DNA of 64,000 nucleotides from Marinobacter sp. F4206 (lineage in GTDB: Bacteria > Pseudomonadota > Gammaproteobacteria > Pseudomonadales > Oleiphilaceae): assembly GCF_019392195.1 (NCBI RefSeq), contig NZ_JAHXKI010000002.1, positions 1,302,001-1,366,000 on the forward strand. Direction: 5' to 3'. The notes below the pieces were generated by a model. The model saw nothing but the letters and a program-made list of their open reading frames with translations. It did not search any database and had not been told where the DNA came from. Of the stretch, positions 9,022-18,269 are shown in pieces (positions within the stretch are counted from its first letter, which is position 1; each line of letters begins with the position of its first letter). Made by a program: the position numbers and the translations under genes.

Positions 9022-10311
9022 TCAGAGCAGCGGCGGGAGCGGAATTTCCATGCCGTTCACATCGACCATCAAATCCTTCATGACCCCTTGCATCACCAGC
9101 TGGTCGCCGTCCTGAATCAGCAGACCCTGCTTGACCAGGGGAGCCAGCTGCAGCCGCACTTCCGGGTATTTCTCCGCCAGTGCCGACGGCACGCTCAGGT
9201 TCATTTCGCCCGTCAACCTCTGCATCACCATCAGCATCCCGGCCTTGTCTTCGGCACTGAGTTCAGGGTGGCGAATCATCGCGTGGCCGGTCACCGCGCC
9301 CTCTGGCGTGCTCAGGCTCAGTGCGGGAAAGCCGACCGAGAAACCGGCAGCCGCCAGGTCCCGCAACGCCTTGTTCACCTGTTCCATCGCCGCTAACTGC
9401 CGCTCCGGCTCAGGCCCGCCACTGGGGCCGGCCTGCACCACCATGCTCTGCAGGTCGGACATGCCTTCGGTCAGGGAACTCCAACTGGCCACATCCAGGC
9501 CTTCCAGTGCAAACTCGACCCGATGCGGACCATACCCCCGATCAGCCCGCACGATCTCCTCCAGCTCAATGGTCACCGTCGAATCGATCCGGGTCCGATC
9601 AGGATTGGCCTCGGTGGTGGTGGTCATGCTGAAATCCCGGAAATTCACAGGCTCATCGGCCTCAGGGGTTACCACCATCGATCCGACATCAAGTTCGCCG
9701 GCGCCGGTCCAGACGTCCCCGACCAGGTGCTCCATATTCTGTTCGAGATGGATGTCAGCAATGCGAATATCCACTTCGGGGCCGGACAGGCTCAGGGCCG
9801 GCCAGACCATCAGGGCCTCCGCCCGGGAACCGGCATCACTGATTTCAACCCGGGCCAGCCCGCCGCTGGTGCTCAGAGACTCGCCGGTGGTGTCATTGGT
9901 CATGGTCATGGTGGGCGCTTCGAGCTCGACCGTTGCCGTACCCCAGAGACGGGTTTCCAGAGTCAGGCGGGGCTGGGACTCCGGGAACCAGTCGGTGCCC
10001 TCCGGCGACCAGCCGCCCACCGGCTGGAAATCCAGCAGACTGCCGGTGACCCCATGACTCACCCGGGCCCGATAATCGAAATGATGGGACTCTCCGGTGT
10101 CCGGGTTCTGCACGACGAGTGATCCGGTCAGCTCCGACCCCAGCACACCGCGACGGTAATCTCCGGTTTCCATCCGCACGAAAGGCTGGGACCGGTTCAC
10201 CTCCTGGGTCGCCTGCTGCCACTGCTGCTCAGTGACAAAGCCAACGATCCAGGGCATGGCCCCTGCCACAACCAGCACCGAGGCGCCGGCAATCATCCAT
10301 TTTTTCTGCAA
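9022..10311 (-). CDS. DUF945 (YdgA-like) family protein
   Basis: The 429-residue protein has a single N-terminal hydrophobic segment (about residues 6-25) acting as signal or anchor, followed by a long beta-rich region. The pattern of MQKKW, the membrane segment and repeated blocks ending in GMEIPLPPLL fits the DUF945/YdgA family of envelope proteins of poorly known function. Translation probably starts at TTG, preceded by GGAGAGA; the next ATG, five codons in, has no clear site. It begins 14 bp after the ppk1 stop on the same strand, so cotranscription with ppk1 is likely. Confidence 0.75.
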   Translation of the reverse strand: MQKKWMIAGASVLVVAGAMPWIVGFVTEQQWQQATQEVNRSQPFVRMETGDYRRGVLGSELTGSLVVQNPDTGESHHFDYRARVSHGVTGSLLDFQPVGGWSPEGTDWFPESQPRLTLETRLWGTATVELEAPTMTMTNDTTGESLSTSGGLARVEISDAGSRAEALMVWPALSLSGPEVDIRIADIHLEQNMEHLVGDVWTGAGELDVGSMVVTPEADEPVNFRDFSMTTTTEANPDRTRIDSTVTIELEEIVRADRGYGPHRVEFALEGLDVASWSSLTEGMSDLQSMVVQAGPSGGPEPERQLAAMEQVNKALRDLAAAGFSVGFPALSLSTPEGAVTGHAMIRHPELSAEDKAGMLMVMQRLTGEMNLSVPSALAEKYPEVRLQLAPLVKQGLLIQDGDQLVMQGVMKDLMVDVNGMEIPLPPLL

Positions 10312-10325
10312 GAAATCTCTCCGTC

Positions 10326-12467
10326 TCAGGGTTTGCCGGTCAGCCGCTCGAGCAACACCAGTTGCGACGCCAGTCGTTCTTCGCCCTCGCCAGGCTGCTT
10401 CTTAACATAGCTGCCATCCGACTGCAGCACCCAGGACTGGCAATTATCCGCGAGATAGGTGTCGAGGTCTTCGCGCACGCGCGCCACCAGTGCCGGGTCT
10501 TCGATGGGGAAGGCGGTTTCCACCCGGCTGAGCAGATTGCGCTCCATGCCATCGGCACTGGAACAGTAGACATCGGGGCGTCCGTTGTTACCAAAATAAT
10601 ACACCCGGGTGTGTTCCAGGAACCGCCCAACGATCGAACGCACCCGGATGTTGTCAGACAGCCCGGGCACTTCCGGCCTCAGGCAGCAAATACCCCGGAT
10701 GATCAGGTCAATCTTCACACCGGCCTGGGAGGCGCGGTACAGGGCCTTGATCATTTGTGGCTCGGTCAGGGCATTGAACTTGAAGATGATCCGGCCCTTG
10801 TCCCCGAACCCGGCCTCACGGTCGATCAGGCTCAGCAATCGGGTGTGCAGGGTAAACGGCGCGTGAAACAGCTTCTTGATCTTCAGGGCCTTGCCCATAC
10901 CGGTCAACTGCTGGAACAGCTTGTTGACGTCGTCGCCAATGGACTCATCACAGGTCATGAAACTGTAGTCGGTATACAGGCGGGCGTTGCCTGCGTGGTA
11001 GTTGCCCGTGCCCAGATGCACGTAACGGCGCAAACGCCCCTCCTCGCGACGGACGATGAGAATCATCTTGGCGTGGGTCTTGTAGCCAACCACACCGTAC
11101 ACCACGATGACCCCGGCCTCCTGCAGACGGCTGGCCAGCTCCAGGTTCTCCGCCTCGCTGAACCGGGCCCGCAACTCGATCACCGCGGTTACTTCCTTGC
11201 CGCGCCGGGCGGCATCCGCCAGGGCCTCAACAATTTCGGAGTCAGCGCCGGTCCGGTACAGGGTCTGGCGAATGGCCAGCACCTGGGGGTCCTTGGCGGC
11301 CTGGCGCAACAGATCCACCACCGGACTGAAGTTTTCATAGGGGTGAAGCAACAGGATCGGCCGCTTGCGAATGCTGTCGAACATCGAATCCTTGCTGCGA
11401 ATCTGCTTCGGAATCGCCGGCGAGAACCCGGAATAGGTCAGATCCGGCCGGTCCACCAGGCCACCGACCGCCATCAGCCGGGTCAGGTTGACCGGACCAT
11501 GCACCTGATAGAGGTCCCGCTCCGTCAGGCCAAACTCGGTCAGCAGGAACTGCGTCAGTTCCTCGGGGCAATTATCCGCCACCTCCAGCCGGACCCCGTC
11601 ACCAAACCGGCGACTCAGCAGCTCACCCCGCAGGGCCGACGCCAGGTCTTCGAGGTCGTCCTCCAATTCCAGGTCCGCATTTCTCGTCAGGCGGAACTGG
11701 TAACAGCCCTTCACCTCCATGCCCGGGAATAGCTCGTCGGCGTGGGCGTGAATCATTGACGACAGGAACACCAGATTGTCACCGCCGTTACAGACCTCAT
11801 CGGGCAAACGCACCAGGCGGGGCAAAGACCGCGGTGCCGGTACGATGGCCATGCCGGTTTCACGGCCAAAGGCGTCTTTGCCGTCGAGCTCGACAATGAA
11901 ATTCAGGCTCTTGTTGACCAGACGAGGGAACGGATGGGAGGGGTCCAGTCCGATCGGGCTGACCACCGGCAGGATTTCCTCCTCGAAATAATTGCGGACC
12001 CACTCGGCCTGAGCCGGTGTCCACTCCCGGCGGCGGACAAAGTGAATATTCTCCCGCTCCATTTCCGGAATCAGGACATTATTGAGGATGTCATACTGCT
12101 CGTGGATATATTCGTGCGCGACCCGGCTGATTTCCGCCAACACCTGCTCGGGCATCATGCCGTCGGAACCCACGGTTTCACGCCCGTACTTCATCTGCTG
12201 GCGCAGACCGGCCACGCGGATTTCAAAGAACTCGTCCATGTTGCTGCTGAAAATGCAGCAGAAGATCAAACGGTTGATCAGCGGGTGGGTGGTATCCAGA
12301 GCCTGCTGGAGAACCCGGTAATTGAACTGCAGCTGACTGATTTCCCGGTTAAAGTAGTTCTCGCTGGCATCGAGATTGATGCCGTCATCGACCGCAGGCA
12401 CATCCATGGGTGCGGGCACGCTCTGGCCGCTGTCCGACTTGTGTTGCTTTGCCGTTTCCGTCGTCAT
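10326..12467 (-). CDS. ppk1: Polyphosphate kinase 1
   Basis: PPK1 reversibly polymerises the gamma phosphate of ATP into polyphosphate and autophosphorylates on histidine. The 713-residue length and layout (N domain, head, two PLD-like C domains) are normal. His465 in YKTHAKM is the expected phosphorylated residue and His619 in EHTRVYYFGN is the second catalytic histidine. It lies 68 bp downstream of hemB on the same strand, the order seen in Pseudomonas. It has no Pho-box-like sequence directly upstream that I can see. Confidence 0.97.
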   Translation of the reverse strand: MTTETAKQHKSDSGQSVPAPMDVPAVDDGINLDASENYFNREISQLQFNYRVLQQALDTTHPLINRLIFCCIFSSNMDEFFEIRVAGLRQQMKYGRETVGSDGMMPEQVLAEISRVAHEYIHEQYDILNNVLIPEMERENIHFVRRREWTPAQAEWVRNYFEEEILPVVSPIGLDPSHPFPRLVNKSLNFIVELDGKDAFGRETGMAIVPAPRSLPRLVRLPDEVCNGGDNLVFLSSMIHAHADELFPGMEVKGCYQFRLTRNADLELEDDLEDLASALRGELLSRRFGDGVRLEVADNCPEELTQFLLTEFGLTERDLYQVHGPVNLTRLMAVGGLVDRPDLTYSGFSPAIPKQIRSKDSMFDSIRKRPILLLHPYENFSPVVDLLRQAAKDPQVLAIRQTLYRTGADSEIVEALADAARRGKEVTAVIELRARFSEAENLELASRLQEAGVIVVYGVVGYKTHAKMILIVRREEGRLRRYVHLGTGNYHAGNARLYTDYSFMTCDESIGDDVNKLFQQLTGMGKALKIKKLFHAPFTLHTRLLSLIDREAGFGDKGRIIFKFNALTEPQMIKALYRASQAGVKIDLIIRGICCLRPEVPGLSDNIRVRSIVGRFLEHTRVYYFGNNGRPDVYCSSADGMERNLLSRVETAFPIEDPALVARVREDLDTYLADNCQSWVLQSDGSYVKKQPGEGEERLASQLVLLERLTGKP

Positions 12468-12535
12468 AATCCCTCAACTCCAGTTGGGTGCATGGCCGGC
12501 CTCCGGCCCGCCATGCTGTCGTATCGCTCGCCGGC

Positions 12536-13555
<1,020 letters not shown>

Positions 13556-13692
13556 TTACCTCCTGATTGGCATGACCGGAAATTCGATGACAGACGACAA
13601 CGTCGGGTCGACGCTCTTCGCCCCATCATACACGGCCTCGGCCGACGGTTGCAGATCCCGCATCAGGTTAGGGGCCGGGTGTGACAAAGCGG

Positions 13693-14718
13693 TTACCGGA
13701 CCGAATCCAGCGCCCGGGCCCGAACCCGTTCCATTTCATTGAAATGCTGGTTACGCAGGCGTTCAACGGCGGCCTCCCGCTCCGGTCCGGCCAGACCCGA
13801 TGCCATCAGGGTCTCCCGTTCCTGAGAGTACGCCTGCCAGCGTCGGGCCCAGTCTTGCTGCTCCTGTTCCAGCGCTTTTAGACGTTCAGCGGATTCGGTA
13901 CCAAAGGCCTGCTCCCGCCATGCCCGGAGTGCTGCCGGGTCGTCGGCCAGCTGCTGACGCACCCGCTCGTAATCGGTAAAGCGGCGAGTTTCCCGCCGCG
14001 CCTTCCGCAGGGGCTCCGGCAGCGCGGCTTCAGCTTGCTCCAGCGCGGCCTTTCGTTGCTGTTCGGTCAGCTCCGAGTCGCGGGTTATTTGCAGCTTCTG
14101 AACCTGGAAACGGTCGATAGCTTCGTCCTGGGCGAAAAACGCGTCCGCCGTGGCACTGTCGAGCCAGGTCCGCCTCAGGGCATGGATTTCCTCCATACGC
14201 CGCTGCATTTCCAACCCACCCGCAGAGCCCCCGTAGCCGGCTTCCAGGTCGGATACCGCCAGCTTGTAGTCAAGGTAGGCGCCCAGGGTATCCAGGGCCT
14301 GGCCCCGGGCAGGCTCATCCAGAACCGCAAGGCTCCGTTTGATGCGCGCAACCAGTTGCGACAGGGGTTCCTCACCAAGGGCCGACAGGTAGTACTCGAA
14401 CATCTGGCGCAGCGCGAGGGTCGGAATCAGATCACCAAAGGCATCGACCCTCGCCCACCCGGTTGGAACGGAAGTCCCGACCAACGAGGCGGGCATCTGT
14501 TCCGGCACCAAAACCTCCTGGCTCCGCCCCACCAGTTCCGACGGAGTTGCCGGTTCCGCCGCCAGCGGGGCCACACGACCGGTCAGTACCGACGGTGGTT
14601 CCGAATTGACGGTGTCCTCTGGCTTCCGGTTATCCGGTCCGGGCCAGAGCCACAGGGCTGCGGCCAGACCGATCATGGCAAGCGGCACGTAAACAAGGGG
14701 GCGGGCAAGGGCTATCAT
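13693..14718 (-). CDS. Lipase secretion chaperone (foldase), LifO/LimA family
   Basis: These membrane-anchored periplasmic steric chaperones fold a cognate type II-secreted lipase. The protein of 341 residues has an N-terminal membrane anchor (about residues 2-22), a proline-rich variable linker, and a helical domain. The domain includes LRQMFEYYLSALGE, matching the conserved RxxFDYxLSA motif of the family, and a C-terminal GLAGPEREAAVERLRNQHF. The start at 14718 puts the anchor at the N-terminus; an in-frame ATG at 14796 has no better ribosome binding site. No lipase gene lies on either side, unlike the usual lipA-lif pair. Confidence 0.8.
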   Translation of the reverse strand: MIALARPLVYVPLAMIGLAAALWLWPGPDNRKPEDTVNSEPPSVLTGRVAPLAAEPATPSELVGRSQEVLVPEQMPASLVGTSVPTGWARVDAFGDLIPTLALRQMFEYYLSALGEEPLSQLVARIKRSLAVLDEPARGQALDTLGAYLDYKLAVSDLEAGYGGSAGGLEMQRRMEEIHALRRTWLDSATADAFFAQDEAIDRFQVQKLQITRDSELTEQQRKAALEQAEAALPEPLRKARRETRRFTDYERVRQQLADDPAALRAWREQAFGTESAERLKALEQEQQDWARRWQAYSQERETLMASGLAGPEREAAVERLRNQHFNEMERVRARALDSVR

Positions 14719-14830
14719 GGTCAGGGGCAGTCCGTGTTTCCCGGGAATTGACGACCGTACCGGTTCCACTCCGGACACGATGGGTTGCACGAGCATAAAC
14801 CAGGACGACCAGCCCTGTTGAGAACGGCGT

Positions 14831-14864
14831 CAAAAACAGGCCGGGATGGATCGACCCGGCCTGT
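14831..14864 (-). terminator. Intrinsic terminator of the SutA-like gene
   Basis: A 10-bp perfect stem, ACAGGCCGGG with CCCGGCCTGT, has a 9-nt loop. On the minus strand it is followed by a TTTTTG tract. It lies just past the stop of the small gene at 14876 and upstream of the foldase gene, so the two are probably separate transcripts. Confidence 0.8.
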
Positions 14865-14875
14865 CCTGACAAGCA

Positions 14876-15097
14876 TCAAAGGGAGCGGTTATTGAAACCC
14901 ACGTCCACCTTGCGGGGAGAGTCGGACCGGAAGAAGGTATCAACCTCGTGAATCTTTCCGCCCTGGCTCAGATAGGCTTCGATGTCTGCCTGCAGCTGGG
15001 CACGAACCCGCGCACGGCCGGCAATGGTATGGCTGTCGTCACTGTCGCCGCCCCAGTTTCCGGACGACTCCAGATTGCTTTCGTCGAATTCACTCAT
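14876..15097 (-). CDS. Small acidic SutA-like protein
   Basis: This 73-residue protein has an acidic, probably disordered N-terminus (SEFDESNLE, GDSDD), a central helix (ARVRAQLQADIEAYLSQGGKIHEV) and a short basic-acidic tail. The helix followed by LSQGGKIHEV closely resembles the FLARGGKVQEI region of SutA, the Pseudomonas RNA-polymerase-binding factor active in slow growth. I infer a related role from this short match only. The ATG at 15097 has GGGAG nine bases upstream; an earlier in-frame start lies six codons before it. Own terminator downstream. Confidence 0.6.
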   Translation of the reverse strand: MSEFDESNLESSGNWGGDSDDSHTIAGRARVRAQLQADIEAYLSQGGKIHEVDTFFRSDSPRKVDVGFNNRSL

Positions 15098-15239
15098 GAT
15101 ATTGTCTCCCATCAACGAAAACAGATGGTCGAGTGCCGGCAGCCTTCACAGGGCAACTACACTCAGTCTCGACGAACTGCCGACTGGGGGCATCGTCTTG
15201 GCGTCTTTATAATCCGGTTTTTATGACGGCGCTATTTCC

Positions 15240-15286
15240 CAGCAACGACTTTTTTGTAGCTTTTTGTAACAAAAAATAAGTTGCTG
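15240..15286. repeat. Nested inverted repeats in an AT-rich spacer
   Basis: CAGCAAC (15240-15246) and GTTGCTG (15280-15286) flank an AT-rich core that itself contains TTTTTGT-A-ACAAAAA (15261-15275). The element lies between the divergent SutA-like and TetR genes. It may be a protein-binding site or a weak hairpin; nothing in the sequence decides which. Confidence 0.5.
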
Positions 15287-15341
15287 ATTTTATATGACAA
15301 AATGGATCACCATTAGGACCCTCGCAAATTGACTAAAAGAA

Positions 15342-15355
15342 TGAATAATGATTCA
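15342..15355. promoter_or_regulatory. Possible operator of the adjacent TetR regulator
   Basis: The arms TGAAT and ATTCA flank AATG, 20 bp upstream of the TetR start codon and 7 bp after a TTGACT hexamer (15329-15334) that could be a -35 element. The arrangement resembles the lao operator and suggests autoregulation. No convincing -10 hexamer was found, so the promoter call is weak. Confidence 0.4.
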
Positions 15356-15374
15356 CTACTTGTAGGGAGCCGGT

Positions 15375-16007
15375 ATGGCTTATCGTGAAACAGAGAAGAT
15401 GCGCCAACGTAAGGCCGAGGCGCGACAACGCATCATCGACTGCACCTACGAATGCGTTGCCAAGGGTGGTTTCCGGAGCGCACGGATCACCCGGATAGCG
15501 GGCCTCGCCGGCGTCGCAACCGGCACCATCTATCGGCACTTCGAGTCCCGGGAAGACCTCTTCGCCGGGGTGTTTCGTCTGGCGACCCAGCGCGAAGTGG
15601 ACAAGGTGGCTGAAGCACTGACAACGGACGGCGATGCTGCCGTTCGCCTGGAAACAGCCCTGAGACAGTTCGCCGAACGCGCCTTGCGAGGCCCGATGAT
15701 GGCTTGGTCGCTGATTGCCGAGCCGGTAGACCCCAAGGTCGAAGAGGAACGGCTGAAATACCGAAAGGCTTACGCAAGCCTTTTTGAAACAGCGATCCGC
15801 GATGGCATCGAAGAGGGGTGCATCCCGGATCAGGATGCCCGCCAGAGCAGCACCTGCCTCGTGGGCGCCATTGCGGAGAGTCTCGTCGGCCCGTTGTCTC
15901 CAACTCAGGCCGGAACGGATCCCGCAGCGAAAACTGACAACAACGATCAGCTGGTCGACACCATCATTCGCTTTTGCATGCAGGGGTTGACCGGCGCCAG
16001 GAGATAG
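15375..16007 (+). CDS. TetR-family transcriptional regulator
   Basis: The 210-residue protein has a TetR helix-turn-helix at about residues 30-52 (ITRIAGLAGVATGTIYRHF) and a variable C-terminal ligand domain. The ATG has GGGAG upstream. It ends 2 bp before an AidB-like acyl-CoA dehydrogenase gene, so the two form an operon and the regulator probably controls it, perhaps in response to an acyl-CoA. The ligand cannot be read from the sequence. It is unlike the LaoR-type regulator in the C-terminal half. Confidence 0.9.
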   Translation: MAYRETEKMRQRKAEARQRIIDCTYECVAKGGFRSARITRIAGLAGVATGTIYRHFESREDLFAGVFRLATQREVDKVAEALTTDGDAAVRLETALRQFAERALRGPMMAWSLIAEPVDPKVEEERLKYRKAYASLFETAIRDGIEEGCIPDQDARQSSTCLVGAIAESLVGPLSPTQAGTDPAAKTDNNDQLVDTIIRFCMQGLTGARR

Positions 16008-16009
16008 CC

Positions 16010-17710
16010 ATGAACGCACGGCAGCCCCACCCCGAGCCCGCCTCCAGCAACACTGAAGACTGCTATCTGGCCACCACTCACGAGGTGGTCAACCAACCCC
16101 CGGCACTCGAAGACTACAACCTTTTCGACCAGGACACTGCCCTGCAAGAGGCGGCCAAGCGCGAAGGCGCAGACTGGGCAGGGGCTGAACTGAAGCGTTT
16201 TGGCGCACTGGCGGGCGCGGCCGACACCATCGATCTGGGCTTCCGGGCCAATACCAACAAGCCGGTATTCAACAGCCATGACCGGTTCGGACATCGCATC
16301 GACGACGTGGATTTCCATCCCGCCTATCACCAACTGATGGGGATCGCCATGGAGAACGGGCTGCACAGCAGTCCCTGGACCCATCCGGGCACGGGTGCCC
16401 ACGTCGCCCGGGCTGCCAAGTACTACATGCACTCCCAGGTCGAGGCGGCCCATTGCTGCCCGATCACCATGACCTTTGCCGCCATCCCTTCGATCCGGAA
16501 ACAGCCGGACCTGGCCCGGGACTGGGAACAGCGGATCCTGGCCAACGCCTACGACCGTCGCAACCTGCCCGATGGCCAGAAAACCTCGGTGACGATTGGC
16601 ATGGCCATGACCGAGAAACAGGGCGGCAGCGACGTTCGCGCCAACAGCACCAGAGCCTACCCGGTCGGCGTCGAGGGTCCCGGGCAGGCCTACGAACTGG
16701 TCGGTCACAAGTGGTTTGTCTCGGCCCCCATGTGCGATGCCTTCCTGGTGCTGGCCCAGTCCCAAGGCGGCCTGTCCTGTTTCCTGATGCCACGCTGGCG
16801 ACCAGACGGCAGCAAGAATCCGTGGCAGGTACAGCGCCTCAAGAACAAGATGGGCAACGTGGCCAACGCCTCCAGCGAAGCCGAACTGCGCGGCGCGCTG
16901 GCCTGGATGGTCGGCGAGGAGGGCCGGGGCGTCCCCACCATCATCGAAATGGTGGCCATGACCCGATTTGACTGCATGATCGGCAGTTCGGCGGGCATGC
17001 GCCAGGCCGTTGCCCAGGCCACCCATCACTGCCGGCATCGCAGTGCATTTGGCAATCGCCTGATCGAACAACCTCTGATGCAGAATGTGCTGGCCGATCT
17101 TGCCCTGGAAAGCGAGGGGGCACTGGCCTACACCATGCGCATTGGCCGCGCACTGGACAGTCAGGATCAGGAGCATGAGCGCCTGCTGGCCCGCCTGGCA
17201 ACCCCGGTGGGCAAATACTGGATCTGTAAGCGGACACCGAATCACGCCTACGAAGCCATGGAGTGCATTGGCGGCAGCGGCGTCATGGAAGACTGCATCA
17301 TGCCCAGGCTGTTCCGGGAATCACCGGTTAACGCAATCTGGGAAGGCAGCGGCAATGTCCAGTGCCTGGACACCCTGCGTGCCCTGCAGAAAGAACCCGA
17401 AACCCTGGACGCCTTCTTCCGGGAAACAGCGCTGGCCCGGGGTGCCGACGCTCGTTTTGACCGTTTCCTGGCGCAGTTGCAGAACGACTTTGCCGACATC
17501 AGTGACTTCCAGTACCGGGCGCGAAATCTGGTGGATCGCATGGCCCTGGCCTTACAGGCCGCCCTGCTGTTGCAGCATTCAGACCCGGCCGTCGCGGACG
17601 CGTTTTGCGCCACCCGACTGGAATCCGGCGGCGGCCTGAACTATGGCAACCTGCCCTCGGGCACCGATGCCACCGCCATTATCAAACGGGCAACACCTGT
17701 AGTAGGCTAG
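16010..17710 (+). CDS. AidB-like acyl-CoA dehydrogenase family protein
   Basis: The 566-residue flavoprotein belongs to the acyl-CoA dehydrogenase superfamily. The AMTEKQGGSDVRANST segment, RFDCMIGSSAGMRQAV and the C-terminal ECIGGSGVMEDCIMPRLFRESPVNAIWEGSGNV are characteristic of the AidB/isovaleryl-CoA-dehydrogenase-like branch. E. coli AidB binds DNA and is part of the alkylation response, but most homologues are uncharacterised. The ATG at 16010 has AGGAGA upstream and follows the TetR stop by 2 bp. Control by TetR rather than Ada suggests a metabolic role, which is an inference. Confidence 0.8.
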   Translation: MNARQPHPEPASSNTEDCYLATTHEVVNQPPALEDYNLFDQDTALQEAAKREGADWAGAELKRFGALAGAADTIDLGFRANTNKPVFNSHDRFGHRIDDVDFHPAYHQLMGIAMENGLHSSPWTHPGTGAHVARAAKYYMHSQVEAAHCCPITMTFAAIPSIRKQPDLARDWEQRILANAYDRRNLPDGQKTSVTIGMAMTEKQGGSDVRANSTRAYPVGVEGPGQAYELVGHKWFVSAPMCDAFLVLAQSQGGLSCFLMPRWRPDGSKNPWQVQRLKNKMGNVANASSEAELRGALAWMVGEEGRGVPTIIEMVAMTRFDCMIGSSAGMRQAVAQATHHCRHRSAFGNRLIEQPLMQNVLADLALESEGALAYTMRIGRALDSQDQEHERLLARLATPVGKYWICKRTPNHAYEAMECIGGSGVMEDCIMPRLFRESPVNAIWEGSGNVQCLDTLRALQKEPETLDAFFRETALARGADARFDRFLAQLQNDFADISDFQYRARNLVDRMALALQAALLLQHSDPAVADAFCATRLESGGGLNYGNLPSGTDATAIIKRATPVVG

Positions 17711-17738
17711 TGCGATCCTTTCCTGAACACGGATCGCT

Positions 17739-18077
17739 ATGTCTGAAGCCCTGCGAAAACTGCTGAGCCAACCGGGCTCGCAACCGGTGATCACGCCCCA
17801 CGTGGGCGTTCTCACCCTGCACTTCCAGCTTTACGGCTGCGAGGACCTCAAGGCCAAACGCAAGGCCTTTACCGCCCTGCGCGCGGTCTGGGGCCGAGAG
17901 CCCGACCTGGCCGTTGCCGAAACCGCGGATCAGGACGCCCTTGATTGTGCGACCTGGACCATCGCCGCGCTCGGAACCTCCTCCCAGCAGATCACCCAGC
18001 GCCTCGACCAGGTTGAAAAAGCCATCGAGGAACGGGTGGATGCTGCCATACTGGATATACACCGGGAGATTCTCTGA
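17739..18077 (+). CDS. DUF503 (YlxP-like) family protein
   Basis: This 112-residue cytoplasmic protein has the DUF503 pattern: GVLTLHFQLYGCEDLKAKRK near the N-terminus followed by an alternating beta-alpha region and a C-terminal helix rich in acidic residues. The Bacillus relative YlxP lies in the nusA-infB operon, but the function is not established. It starts 28 bp after the AidB-like gene on the same strand and could be cotranscribed with it. No catalytic motif seen. Confidence 0.75.
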   Translation: MSEALRKLLSQPGSQPVITPHVGVLTLHFQLYGCEDLKAKRKAFTALRAVWGREPDLAVAETADQDALDCATWTIAALGTSSQQITQRLDQVEKAIEERVDAAILDIHREIL

Positions 18078-18269
18078 CCCGTGACATGCACTGGAATGGG
18101 ACCTTATGGCGTAACGTCTTTTCACGCCGTATACTACGCCCCCTCAGGGATGCCAGTGCGCCTGCCAGCTGCAGGCGACCAGTTATAAACGCCGGATTGA
18201 CACTCTGGCCATATCCGTCGGGCATCCGGAACCGGCCCTGCGGATGACCACTGATCACGTGTGGTACCT

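Noticed and set aside
10362..11732. 456-codon open frame antisense to ppk1
   Set aside because: ppk1 on the other strand has full family motifs; the antisense translation has no recognisable domain.
15947..17245. 432-codon open frame antisense to the AidB-like gene
   Set aside because: The plus-strand gene has clear family motifs and operon context; the antisense product is low-complexity.
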